Assembly (NCBI RefSeq): GCF_026914265.1
Contig: NC_069134.1
Location: forward strand, 9,355,758 to 9,419,757
Length of the DNA: 64,000 nucleotides
Direction of reading: 5' to 3'
Origin: Mya arenaria
Lineage: Eukaryota; Mollusca; Bivalvia; Myida; Myidae
Shown here one piece after another: positions 19,492-30,029 of this stretch; the first letter of the stretch is position 1, and every line of letters starts with the position of its first letter. The notes beneath the pieces are model-generated. The model searched no databases and was not told the origin of the DNA. It saw only the letters and a list, made by a program, of their open reading frames with translations. A program made the translations under genes and the position numbers.

Positions 19492-19861
19492 TAGACACCA
19501 GATCGTTCAGAAATCGGCAAATTCAGTATTTCCTCAAAATAAGCCTAGAATTGTCAATGCAGGTTAGTTGGAGGCTGATAATACATAAGATAACACAATA
19601 TGGTTTCGGAGTTTAAATCGTATCTGTTTATGAGTACATGCAGATAAATATACTGGCGCTATTTTTAAATTTACTGGGATTTTTTAACTAACTGGGGTTT
19701 TCATGGCAGACAACCAAAGTAAATTTTAAATAGGAAAATGGTGTTATAAGCGATGTGATACATCAGTAAGTTTCAATGCAATGTACACAGCGAGTCAATT
19801 TTATGTAAGTTTAAGTTCTTTTTTTCTTGCAATTTAATCATCTGGTGCCTAGTCCCTTTAA
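19492..19861. mobile_element. MITE with TTAA ends (family 1)
   Basis: 370 bp including TTAA at both ends. Terminal inverted repeats TTAAAGGGACTAGACACCAG and its counterpart CTGGTGCCTAGTCCCTTTAA. Similarity extends loosely further inward. TTAA target duplication points to a piggyBac- or Kolobok-type transposase acting in trans. Non-coding. Confidence 0.85.
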
Positions 19862-20519
19862 TAACAAAAGTGCTGTAGTGTAGGGTAGACCAATCTTGTT
19901 AAAGATACATGTATTAATATATTCAAAAGGTTGGTATAATGCTCAAACAAACAACATGAAGTCAATTTTGTCAAGTTTGAATATTCAAGGCCATCAAACG
20001 TGTTCACTAGAAAGTATGCCCATAGAAATTGTTTATCTCTTAAGTACAAATTGGACATCGAAAGCAGAGAAAAGACATGATGAATAATGTAATACAGCTT
20101 TTTATCAAACTTGGTCGAGGTATTATGCACCAAACCATAACCACCACGTTTGGTGAGGAATGAGTAAGGAATGCTTACAATATGATCAATATAAAATAGT
20201 ATTTACTCTGCGATGCAGGCTATATGAAATCTGACTTTAGTCAATTATCAAATCAGCATTACATGGAATTACATGTATTACTGGATGAGGGTGAATTCTT
20301 TTGCATTCGACTTGTCCTCAATTACAATCCTTCTGAAAAGGATTGATTTATTTAAATAGTGTTTAATTATGCTGTTAAAATAATGTCAAATTCTGCATGT
20401 ACCGGTAGGAGCAAGGTCAATACAAGTCTGACCAAAGGACAAGTGGTAATGTTGACACTGGAAATCAACTTAAGCCAATTCTCTTGCTACATGTCACAGG
20501 TCCTGACCTGATGTGTTAC

Positions 20520-21260
20520 TTTATAGTTTAATGTAGTGTCATGTATTACCCCTCACCAGCTTTGCCTTCACCTTCAGCCCAGCTGTCTGTCCATTTTAAC
20601 TTTGTCTGTACTTGTTGAAACTGTACAGAAATGATTGCCAATGCAGATAGTAATGACTTTCATATAATTCTGATTTTTTTTGCGCATCTCCACTACCACC
20701 AGCATTATTTTTGGTTGACTCTTCATATGAGTAATTGTACCGATCCTATTTATACATACCCCTTAATAAACTTAACTGTTGTAACTTAAGGTTCATCCAA
20801 ACTTTACCTCCATCGCCACTGTATAAATATTAGAGGAGTGATTGGCACCAAGCCGTGTTCTTCATATCATATGCATGTTCACATCAGTGTATATACTGTG
20901 AAGTTATGGCCCTTTGTATAAATTCAACTGTTGTAAGGTTAGCCCAAGCTTCTCGATCACCTCTTGCTACATTTTGTTGGACCTTCAAAGGAGTGATCGG
21001 CACAAAGGTTAGTTGTTTTTATCATTTGAAATTTCCCATAAGTGCATTTATTGTGGAGTTATTGCCCCCTTGTAAACCTAAATGCTGTTATGTTTGATCC
21101 AGCTTCTTCATCACCACTGGCCTGATTGGTTCCATTAAGAAAATTTAATGCAGCGTTATGGGCTGTATATATCCTTTCCACAGCAAAAACTTTGCAATGC
21201 AATTCGATGTATCTTCTCCATCACTACTAGCTAGTCTTGAACCTTCACAGTTGTGATGGG
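20520..21260 (+). repeat. degenerate tandem repeat, about 165-bp units
   Basis: Four or more diverged units sharing aggagtgatnggcac, agttatggccc-ttgta, aaattcaactgttgtaag and ttctncatcac. Intergenic, downstream of the COA7 stop codon. Confidence 0.55.
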
Positions 21261-21646
21261 CAATCATTCTGACATAACACGCTACACACAACCAGTCAAG
21301 TCAACTTGCTATGGACACCTCAACCACACGTTTCTATCAATAGTTATTATTAAAGCAAGGTTATTTTTGCAGTCAATCCTTTTTCCCATACCCCTGTCAC
21401 CCTGTGTACATCAGGTTGTTGTTTTTTCGGTACAAAAATGTAGAAGGAAAAAAAACACTTTTTTTAATAAAATCCTTTAATAAATTCCTTCAATGACATG
21501 AAGACTTTAGGTACATATTTAAAGATTAATGATAACAAATAAGTTCTTCAATTCGAATAAACAAGTTAATCAATGATGATATCAAACATATTATAAGTAT
21601 ATACTTCATTACCAGTGTCAAAGTGTCAGGACGTTCTGAAAACTGA

Positions 21647-22101
21647 TCATCTTTTCTTCTTAAAACATTCATCTGGCAAAGCTTTTACAGAGGAACTATC
21701 TATCACTATCTTTTTGTAGTACTCTTCCTTAATTTTGTTTGGCTTTATGTCTGGAAAGTGCTTGCTCATGCCAGCATATACATTATAAACAAATATGCAA
21801 GCTTTTCTATCCCCTAGTTCACAGGTTTTCTCCATAAATAAAAGTGCTTTCTCTGAATTCCCCTGCCTGTTATACATATTGGCTAGATTATGACAGCCCT
21901 GCGGTGCTCCACCATTACAACCCTTCTCATAGTACTCAACAGCTTTTTTCATATTGTCTTCTAGGAATACTCCCTTCTGGAACAATTGACCAGGGCGAGG
22001 ATCATGTAACATTCCTAGCAAGGCACATGCATCACTGCTGAAGTTTTTGCCATTACAACCAAACTGCAAGGCCTTTATAAAATCATCACGCTCAACCAGT
22101 C
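21647..22101 (-). CDS. COA7: COA7-like exon 3
   Basis: From GLVERDDFIKALQFGCNGKN to the TGA at 21647, after acceptor TTTTTTGCAG. Carries the remaining Sel1 repeats and a lysine-rich end (CFKKKR). Confidence 0.88.
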
Positions 22102-25100
22102 CTGCAAAAAATAACAATGTGTTGTTTTTTTATAATATGCTATAATGTATACAGTATAAATACGTTAATTCTTTACTGCGATGTTATCTAAATACTATTA
22201 CACATGATTAGTTTAAACTTATTTGATTTTAAAACGATTGTGAAACAAGCTATTGCAACTTATATTAATCACTCTCGTTGGCACGATTTTCCATGAGTGT
22301 GGTCTTGTGTTGTGGGGGAAACCGGAGGAAACCCACTTGTCTGGCTTGGTGACCACAAACCAAACTCAAATGCGCCCAAGCCGGGAATCGAACCCTGGTC
22401 GCCTAGGTGAGAAGCGAGTAACTGGTCAACCCATCATTGACATCCAAATCTATAGATGACCAACCTAGAAGCTCATACAGTTCTGTACAGCATCTAATTG
22501 CAGAGCTTTGCCAAGTAATTTAGTGCCTCAATAAATTTTGGTCTGAGTTGAAAAAATCAAGACCACTGAGATCAATTAAGTTTAACACAAATAGTATGCT
22601 CGCAAGAGTGAGATTATTATTTAGTGTCAAAATTTCAAAAAAATATATCACACACTTCAATTAAAAAAAAGAATAAATACCCGATACGCAATTTCAAATT
22701 GTAGAACATTCTGACTCATTGAAAACAATGATAGTTTGCTGTTATTAAGTGCATTTCAAAATGGTGTATAATGGTATGTGTTGACTAGGAGTAAAATGTG
22801 ATGAATAAATATGTGCCAAATAATGCAATTAACAAGGCAGTCTGAAGGATGGTTATATCCCACGCTTTATTGTAGAACATTTTGTTTTTCTCTGAACCTG
22901 ACTGGTGCATAGAAACTGACAAAAATTGTACACTACCACTGGTCAAGAGTGAGAAAATATGAATTACAAGTTAAGTTATCGGTAACTGAAATATTCTTGG
23001 ATATATATGAACATGTTATAAAAGGATATTTGCTTAAGTTTTTAAGATTGCGTGTAGTGTATGTAAGATCAATGTCAAGGTTATTTTAGCTAAAAAACAG
23101 AAGGAAAATGAGTCTTTGATTTATAACATCAATGTAATAGCAAGGTTTAAGTATTTTCGATAAAGTGATACATACATATTGTGGTGATGTCATAACATAT
23201 TTTTACTGCTTTTGAAAAGAAACACATGTTTTAGATATATAATCACATTTGTGTCCATTGTTTATTAAAATATTATACTTGTTGCACATAATGATAATGC
23301 TTGGCAGAGCGCATCTTGTTTAACACTTTCAATTACCAAACACTTTTAATTATGAACTCTGACCTTTAAATGTCTCATGTGACCTTGACTTTTGAGGTAT
23401 CGACCCAGGTCAAGTTCACTGCACATCTTCTAAATGAGAACAACATTTGTACCTAGTAATTTGGTAATCCATCCATGCATAAGTCATAGCGCAGACACCA
23501 GCATGTGTACCCTTACCTTTAAATGACTTGTGTGACCTTGACCTTTGATGTATGGACCCAGGTCAAGGTCACTGCACATCGTCAAAATGAGGACAATATT
23601 TGTACTAAGTTATATGGTTATCCATTAATACATAAATAAGTTATATTGCGGACACTAGCATGTGCATTCTGACCTTTAAATGTCTCATTTGACCTTGACC
23701 TTTGAGGTATGGACCCGGGACACTGCACATTGTCTCAATGAGGACAACATTTGTACCAAGTTATATGGGTGCTTTTCAAAATAATGAGGCAAAAGTGTGA
23801 CCTAGGGGTTGAAAATTCAAACCCAGTTTTCATGATTGTCAATTTTAAATGAAAGTAAATACTTCAAATTACACGGAAATAACTTTGGGAAAGTATCAGG
23901 AAATACAAATAAAAAAATACTTTGACCTTCAATCCAAATATTGCGAACATTTTTAACAATATGGGTGATTTATAAGTGTCTTATGACAAGAACCTAGCAT
24001 AAATCAGATGCTTTTTCTGAATTTTGTAATCAGTAATTGGTACCTGTGTGTAGTCATGTGCATAATAACTTGTTTAAGAAAAATAAAAAAAATCAACACA
24101 TTTTGTCTAAATTTGAAACCAAAAATAAATTGTTACCTCACAAAGTTTTTGCTGTAATTAAAATAAGAATCAAATAAGGGAAAAATCTACATATACCTCA
24201 CCTTATGCATCTTTATAAACCACATACCAAATTTCAAGAATGTATTGTAACTTACAATTGCCAAATTTTTCATTTCAAAATCGAGCTATTTTTCCCATAT
24301 AGGATCTATTTGTCCTCTTTCTTAGGGTTTGAGCAATACCTGGAAAATCCTGCTCTCTTTCTCTGAGTATCTTGATCTCTGTCATACATTTTCTGCAACT
24401 TTTGATCTTTCATAAGTCATTCTCTGCGCTTCCTAGACTTCATTTTGTTAATGTTTTCAACAGTCTTTTCTTCATTTGTTTTCATATTTTCTATGTGATC
24501 TCTTTGGAAAAGGAAGCTTAACTACAAGCTTTTCCACTAGGGTACTTGTTTCCTGTACAGAATTATAATCTGGTATATGTGCTATCCATATAAAAAATGT
24601 CCCCTGTGCACTGAATTGAAGCATATAGTACCTTGCACATATAAAAGCATTACATGAATAATTTCAATTTGATTCAATGTTTTTTAATTGTTATGATAAA
24701 ATCAAAACAGAATATTTAAACAAAATATGTTATCTTATGTGCCTCAATATTGAAACTGAATTTGAATTAATTTAATAAACCTTTAAACGTAAACATTTCA
24801 TGGCTTTATAATTAAATAATAAAAAAAGTATTTATATCACACTTACCATCAAGATGCTAAACTATCAAGTGATGCCTAAATATAACATACACACTTCTCA
24901 TAATGTTGAAATAGCACCATATTTGTCAGTTATGACATTTTATTGAAATCTGCTAAAACAGGGTGCACAGGGGTCATTGCTTTAAACCATGCAGATGCTT
25001 CAAATCTCTGTATGTGAGAGGCTGAAAACTGTTTTTGCATTTGTTGTAACTTTCTTTTCTGGGAAATACAGCAGAATATCATTTTATTGAAGAAATTATA

Positions 25101-26742
25101 GAAATCTGACAACTAACAACCAAAAAGGTGCAAAGGGGACATTTTTGAGTAATAAGACATGCATCTGAGTTACGGACAAAATAATGTATGAAAAAATAAA
25201 ACTATGTTATTTATATAAAGCTGACAGGTTAAAGTTATTAAAATAACATAGTAATTTAATATAAATAGTGCCTAAATGAAATGGTAGTGTTCTCGATGTG
25301 AATTGAATATTCTATCTTCTTTACTAAATGAATGGGGGTCCGTCATATGACATTAAAATTTGGTTAAGTTAATACATATTTTTTTTATTTGAAGTATGTT
25401 TTTTAAAATGAGAAAGGGTTCAGTTACATAAAAAACAATACCAAAATACTATATCATTCAGTTTCAAAAAATAAAACACATTTGAATAAAGGTCTTCATG
25501 TAAAATGTCACACTTTTTTGGGTGCACAGGGGACAAATTTAGCAACATATTCTTACACAACTATTTTGCTGATTGAGCCATCCATTTGAAACTCAACAAT
25601 TTTCTTAACAACATTGATTGGCCCATAATGTGCCTGAAAACACTTTCCAAAAGTGAAAGGAATAAAAGTAAGGAGACATAAAAGAAAAAGCCTCATTATT
25701 TTGAAAAGCACCCATATGGTAAGCCATCAATGCAGAAGTAATTTAAAGCGGAGACACCACCATTAAACTGACACAGATATGGACGAGGCTGCAGGTCGTA
25801 GTTTCGATGACCTTAATGATAAGCCATTGGTGGAATGGATTCATAAAACCTTGAAATGTCTCATATGACCTTGATTTTTGACGTTTGGACCCAGGTCAAG
25901 GTCACTCCACATCGTCTCAATGAGGACAACATTTGTACCAAGTTATATAGCATAATCCATCAATGCATAAGTAAGTTATAACCCGGACACAAAATGTTAC
26001 GGACAGACAGCAAGACGGACGAAGTGCATTCCTTTAATAATAAATATAATTATAGGATTAAATAGTAACAAAAGAATTATATCATTTATTTTATTTCATT
26101 AAGTTAAAAACGTAGATCTTCAGCCCAGCATTTGAATACCCTGTCTCATACTTAGAACTATGATTAACCAAGTCAAATTAGTCAATGATCAAAATGACAA
26201 AAACTTTACCTTCATCATAGAGCAAATTGGCAAAACGATGACAACTTGGTCCATAGCTGTTTTCAAAACAGTTTATTTTAAAGGCAGCCTTAGCCTCAGG
26301 AATTCTTTCATTCTTCAAATAGAAATCTGCAAGACCTTGACAGGCTGGAAAGAGATCAAACAGGTATTTGATTATGATTAAGTGATAATCGTGTTTATAA
26401 TTAATATAACAAACATAAACTTTAAGAGATAAGCCTTTAACTACTTATTTTAAATAAGGCATTTATGAAAAAAAATCAAATACTGATGACAAGAATGTAA
26501 CTATGTATCAGGGGCTAAAAACGCACAAATATTAAATGACTTATGAGTCCTTAAAGATTTATGGAGATCATCGATTATCTCATCATGTAAAAATACTGTT
26601 TTTATACGCATTTTTCAAATTAAAGATAGTATCCTGCATAAGAACCATTGTTTTCGAGATTTATTCATCTTTTTGGTAAGGCCAAAAAAAAATAATAGAT
26701 GTGTTTCTGGTGGCATGGTCAAAAAAAAGAGGGTCGGTAGGT

Positions 26743-26780
<38 letters not shown>

Positions 26781-29700
26781 TTTTATCGGATCATAACTAT
26801 CAGCGAGTAGTATCTTTTCAACTGCTATATAGGGTTAATGTTTGAATTATCAATTTTGTCATGTTTTGCCATATTGAAGCACAGATTTTATTTTGTTTGC
26901 AGTTCATGTATTTGTTGTATGTTGTGTTTATGTACTATTTTGATATTGAATGTTAAAATGGAAAATCATTGTGATATTATCTTTTTTATTGACCAGAGTG
27001 ATGGCTCTATGATATCGACATTCGTGAATCTGTTGGAAACAGCAGTATTCAGTGACACATCAAACATTCATTGTCGCTAAATATCATGTTTTAGAGGAAG
27101 ACATTCCACGATTTCACCCTTATGATTGCTCTATAGTTAATGGCCCAGTTTTACAGAAGATCCCTTAATTTTGGAAATTCTAATCTAGGGGAATACGGAC
27201 ACATCTGCCCCCTCCCCCACTGACTAGGTACATTATTTATTTTAATATCTATTTACATGGGGGTTACAGCAAACCAACACTATATGTAGGTATAAATATA
27301 TGGCGTCATACAGGACTGAAAATTTTGGCTCTTCATCTCATTTATACATCCAGATAAAATATGAGGTGTAAAATCAAAACTTGCACACCTGCTGGAATCA
27401 CAGGGATACTGCAAACCAATTGAATTAAGTACGCCCTTGGCTGATGTATAATAATATGTTCATATGAAAGGAGAGTGTCTAAAACATCCCACAAATTGCA
27501 AGTTGCATTGCTTTAGAATGCAGACTACTTTTCACGTTTCACTGAATCATCAAAGACTCGAAACACTTTTAGTTTTTTTCTTACCGAAACTTGTGCGTCG
27601 ATTTTCCCTTTTTCTTGACCATGGATTTCTTCAAAAATATTTCGGATAGTAGCATTTGTTGGGACTTTTTTGATTTGTTTTGATCCCGGCTTGTGTTCGC
27701 AAGCCGCAAGCTCTATAGCGATCAAAAAAGATGAGGTATTATTGTTATCATCCGTTAACGCCGTCATTTTGACGTTAAGCTAAAGTATCGGCGAATAGTT
27801 TGTGTCGTCGCCGTCTAACATTTACGAATCATTTTAATATCGTTGTCGTCTTAATTATCATTTGAACCCGAGAACATCGTCGGCGTGGGTCGAAGGGTCA
27901 TAAAAAAATTACGGTCGGTCGGGCCACCAGAAACACATCTATTTTTTTTTTGGCCTAAATTAAAAAACAACAGTTTTAATTATGGTACTGCTTATTTGGG
28001 AGTTAGAGTGCATCTTTAAGTAATATTGTCATTGTTAAAATGAAAATTGTTTAATATTTAAATTAAAATGAGCAAAAGATTCCAATTTGAGATCAGTTAT
28101 ACATATATAAATATTAATAATGAGTAACACTTTTTAGCAAATCATCACTTCATTCATAAAGATCACATTTAGGAGAACTGCAGTACACAAGAACCATAAT
28201 TCCACTAGGTGAATTTGTTTTTTTGACCTTTGTAAATTTTCATACTTATTTTTTCCCCATAGAATATCTTTAAGTGTTTGTGGTATTGACTTCAAACTTC
28301 ATATACAGATAGATCCCAATCAGGAGTAGAGCAGTGCACCAAAATTACTCTGAGACAGCCCTTTGTTAAAGCTGCACTCTCACAGATTGAATGTTTTGAC
28401 TTTTTTTATTTTTTGTCTTGGAACGAGCCAATTTTTGCAAATATCCATGGAAACCAGTTATATAAGACTGCTGACAAATAATTAGATCGCAGATTTTTAT
28501 ATTCAAGTTCAAAAATTGATGTTTTATGCATTTTTCTAAAACTGTTAGAAACGGTTTAAGCCGTAAAACATTAAATTTTGAACGGAAATATAAAAATCTA
28601 CGATCTGAGTTTTTGTCAGCAATCTTGTATCATTGGTTTGCAGATATTCAGACAAAAATTTGCTCTTTCAAAGACAAAAATGGTAAATCTGTGAGAGTGC
28701 AGCTTTAATTTTAATTTTTATTATTTGTCGTTATTTTAAATTTTAACTCACTACAACAAAAAACTCTCCAAGATAATTGTTAAAAATCAACTAAAGTGTT
28801 TTGATTTGTGACCTAAGGCAGTAATTCAAACCAAAAAAATCTTTTTTGTTTTAAACCTTTTGTACGCGTACACCTGATATGGTCATTTAACAGAAGACAG
28901 TGGTTATGTTCAAGCAATTTAGTTTATCCTTCTGAGAAACGTTACTTTTAAGTTGTCTAATTTTGTTGAAAGTTATCTAAGGTGGTATTACCTTTGGTTC
29001 TATTGTCTGCAACAGTTTTCATGTAATGTCATTTGTTTTATTTTACAAAAGGAGCAAAATTTTGTTGAAAACACAGATTGTTTGATGTATTGAATTTGTA
29101 CATTATCTGAAACTTTATTATATTCTAAGAAGAATGCAAGTTGTTTGGAGGCAATTGGTTAAAAAATAAGTTAGTTACATGCTTTACACCATTGTCTGTA
29201 TGAGGGTCTTATCATGTCAATTTTTAAATAGAATACAAGTATTTTAGGGATTTTTTTTCTTGGATTTTTTGGTTGATATTTAGGATTTTGTGATAGATCA
29301 TGTTCCTAATAATTTGGGTCCTGAAAAAAATTTGTCTGATTTTCTTTTAAGAAGGGTGGGTGGCCATAGGGTGAGCAATGTCAACGCAACTGCCTCCTGT
29401 GCCACAGGCTGTGGTTTGGGGTAATGAAGACAAGAAATTAGTGTTATCTTGAGTGAAAATTGGTCAATTGACGACAAAATATATATTCATCAAGTGGTGT
29501 CTGACCTATAATTATCCCTTAATAGTCTGTTTAAAGGCTCACACGAGCTTGTGTTTTATCTGTTGTAATCTTGTCGACTCACAATAAATCTTATCTTTAT
29601 ATCCGAAAAAAAAACATCCGAAAAAACAACAACACTGTTCAATGATCACATTAAAGCACATTTAACTATGAATACAGACAGTAAATCTATATCAGAAAAA

Positions 29701-29805
29701 AATACCCTCTTGATCTTTCTTTTCAAAACAATTAAACTTGTTATTGTTTTCAAATTTCTTGTAATAATGCTCAAGGACTTCTGCATCAGTGTTAGGGTCA
29801 ATCAT
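21647..29805 (-). CDS. COA7: Sel1-repeat cytochrome c oxidase assembly factor 7-like
   Basis: COA7 is a mitochondrial intermembrane-space protein needed for complex IV assembly, built of Sel1-like helical repeats held by disulfides. Exons on the minus strand are 29805-29706, 26344-26210 and 22101-21647. Joined, they give 229 residues, against 231 in human. Shared features: the N-terminal acidic start with YKKFENNNKFNCFEKKDQEACQ matching the human CNYHCYHEKDPDGCY region, the Sel1 units ADFYLKNERIPEAKAAFKIN-CFEN, EYYEKGCNGGAPQGCHNLA and LFMEKTCELGDRKACIF, and cysteines spaced along the repeats. Splice phases join cleanly (G|CC and G|GA). An upstream in-frame ATG at 29874 would add 23 residues that do not look family-like. 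The C-terminus diverges from vertebrates. A Sel1-repeat paralogue is the alternative. Confidence 0.85.
22273..22445 (-). mobile_element. tRNA-derived SINE fragment
   Basis: On the minus strand, a pol III B-box-like GGTTCGATTCCCGGC (rc of 22380-22394) is followed by a core with GTGGGTTTCCTCCGGTTTCC (rc of about 22315-22340). This is the arrangement of metazoan SINEs with a Deu/MESC-type core. It lies in COA7 intron 2. The A box is poorly preserved. Confidence 0.7.
22446..23330. other. COA7 intron 2, unremarkable part
   Basis: AT-rich intronic DNA. No further feature supported. Confidence 0.4.
23331..23766 (+). repeat. tandem-repeat element, left part
   Basis: About 2.6 units of about 165 bp, each with tgtctcatgtgaccttgac, tatggacccaggtcaaggtc, actgcacatcgtc, and aggacaacatttgtacc. 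Interrupted at 23766 by a transposon and resumed at 25718. Confidence 0.8.
23767..25713. mobile_element. TIR transposon nested in the tandem-repeat element
   Basis: A 1,947-bp insertion bounded by inverted repeats beginning GGGTGCTTTTCAAAATAATG and flanked by a 4-bp direct repeat ATAT (23763-23766, 25714-25717). Removing it restores accaagttatatggtaa, which matches the other units of the host repeat. The interior is mostly AT-rich. A minus-strand stretch near 24320-24480 reads in one frame as a basic, charged peptide (KDQKLQKMYDRDQDTQRKRA), which may be a transposase relic. The phrase gtgcacaggggac recurs on either strand near 24600, 24960 and 25520. Superfamily unknown. Confidence 0.85.
25718..26035 (+). 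repeat. tandem-repeat element, right part and tail
   Basis: Continues the units (tatgaccttgatttttgacg, cccaggtcaaggtcactcca, caacatttgtaccaagttat) and ends with ttacggacagacagcaagacggacgaa-type sequence before cattcctttaata, a usual tail of these elements. Confidence 0.75.
26210..26344 (-). CDS. COA7: COA7-like exon 2
   Basis: Codes CQGLADFYLKNERIPEAKAA through CHRFANLLYDE, with acceptor TTTCCAG and donor GTAAAG. It contains one complete Sel1-like repeat. Confidence 0.87.
26680..27955. mobile_element. PIF/Harbinger-like TIR element
   Basis: 1,276 bp with inverted ends GGCCAAAAAAAAATAATAGA (left) and its counterpart TTTTTTTGGCC (right). The shared inner TIR GATGTGTTTCTGGTGGC is about 15-30 bases in from each end. 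Flanked by TAA on both sides (26677-26679, 27956-27958). A 3-bp TWA target duplication with GG-starting ends is typical of PIF/Harbinger. A run of 28 T lies at 26748-26775. No Harbinger transposase was found. It carries one short minus-strand ORF. Located in COA7 intron 1. Confidence 0.8.
27525..27767 (-). CDS. unknown ORF or captured exon inside the Harbinger-like element
   Basis: Eighty codons from an ATG (MTALTDDNNNTSS...) with a balanced, globular-looking composition: a hydrophobic strand FLIAIELAA, then VPTNATIRNIFEEIHGQ and KIDAQVSVRKKLKVFRVF. Near its end GTTTCG is followed by GTAAGA, a perfect-looking splice donor (cut after residue 64, IDAQVS), so the real product may be spliced. I do not recognise the family. 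The VPTNATIRNIFEE pattern is loosely like ubiquitin-fold domains, a guess only. It could be an element-encoded accessory protein or a host exon captured by the transposon. Confidence 0.4.
   Translation of the reverse strand: MTALTDDNNNTSSFLIAIELAACEHKPGSKQIKKVPTNATIRNIFEEIHGQEKGKIDAQVSVRKKLKVFRVFDDSVKREK
28366..28708. mobile_element. MITE with TTAA ends (family 2), nearly full-length palindrome
   Basis: 343 bp with TTAA at both ends and inverted repeats TTAAAGCTGCACTCTCACAG / CTGTGAGAGTGCAGCTTTAA. The two halves are complementary almost to the centre (for example gctgacaaataattagatcg against cgatctgagtttttgtcagc). Differs in sequence from the MITE at 19492. Non-coding, in COA7 intron 1. Confidence 0.9.
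28709..29667. other. COA7 intron 1, unremarkable part
   Basis: AT-rich intronic DNA with poly-T and poly-A tracts. No gene or clear repeat was seen. Confidence 0.4.
29706..29805 (-). CDS. COA7: COA7-like exon 1
   Basis: Starts at ATG 29805 and codes MIDPNTDAEVLEHYYKKFEN to KKDQE plus one base before the donor GTATTT. The 32 bases just inside the following intron occur again at 32394 (see findings). Confidence 0.85.
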
Positions 29806-30029
29806 GGCTGTAGTATATATTATCGAATAATGGCGTTGTTGTCGACAGAGGTCTCGATGTGCTGTCCACCACAATATCGTCGTTATCGTCTCGATCGGTG
29901 CGCTCTGCTTGAACCCCCAAAATAGGAAAGTTGTGGTATTGTTTTACCTTTCAGTATTTTTATATAACATCAAAATAATACGAAAACTGTCAAATTTGAC
30001 CATGACATTTCGTTGCGCAAGGATAAGAA

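Noticed and set aside
22370..22400. A functional tRNA gene
   Set aside because: Only the B-box-like part is tRNA-like; the cloverleaf and a proper A box are missing, and a SINE core follows.
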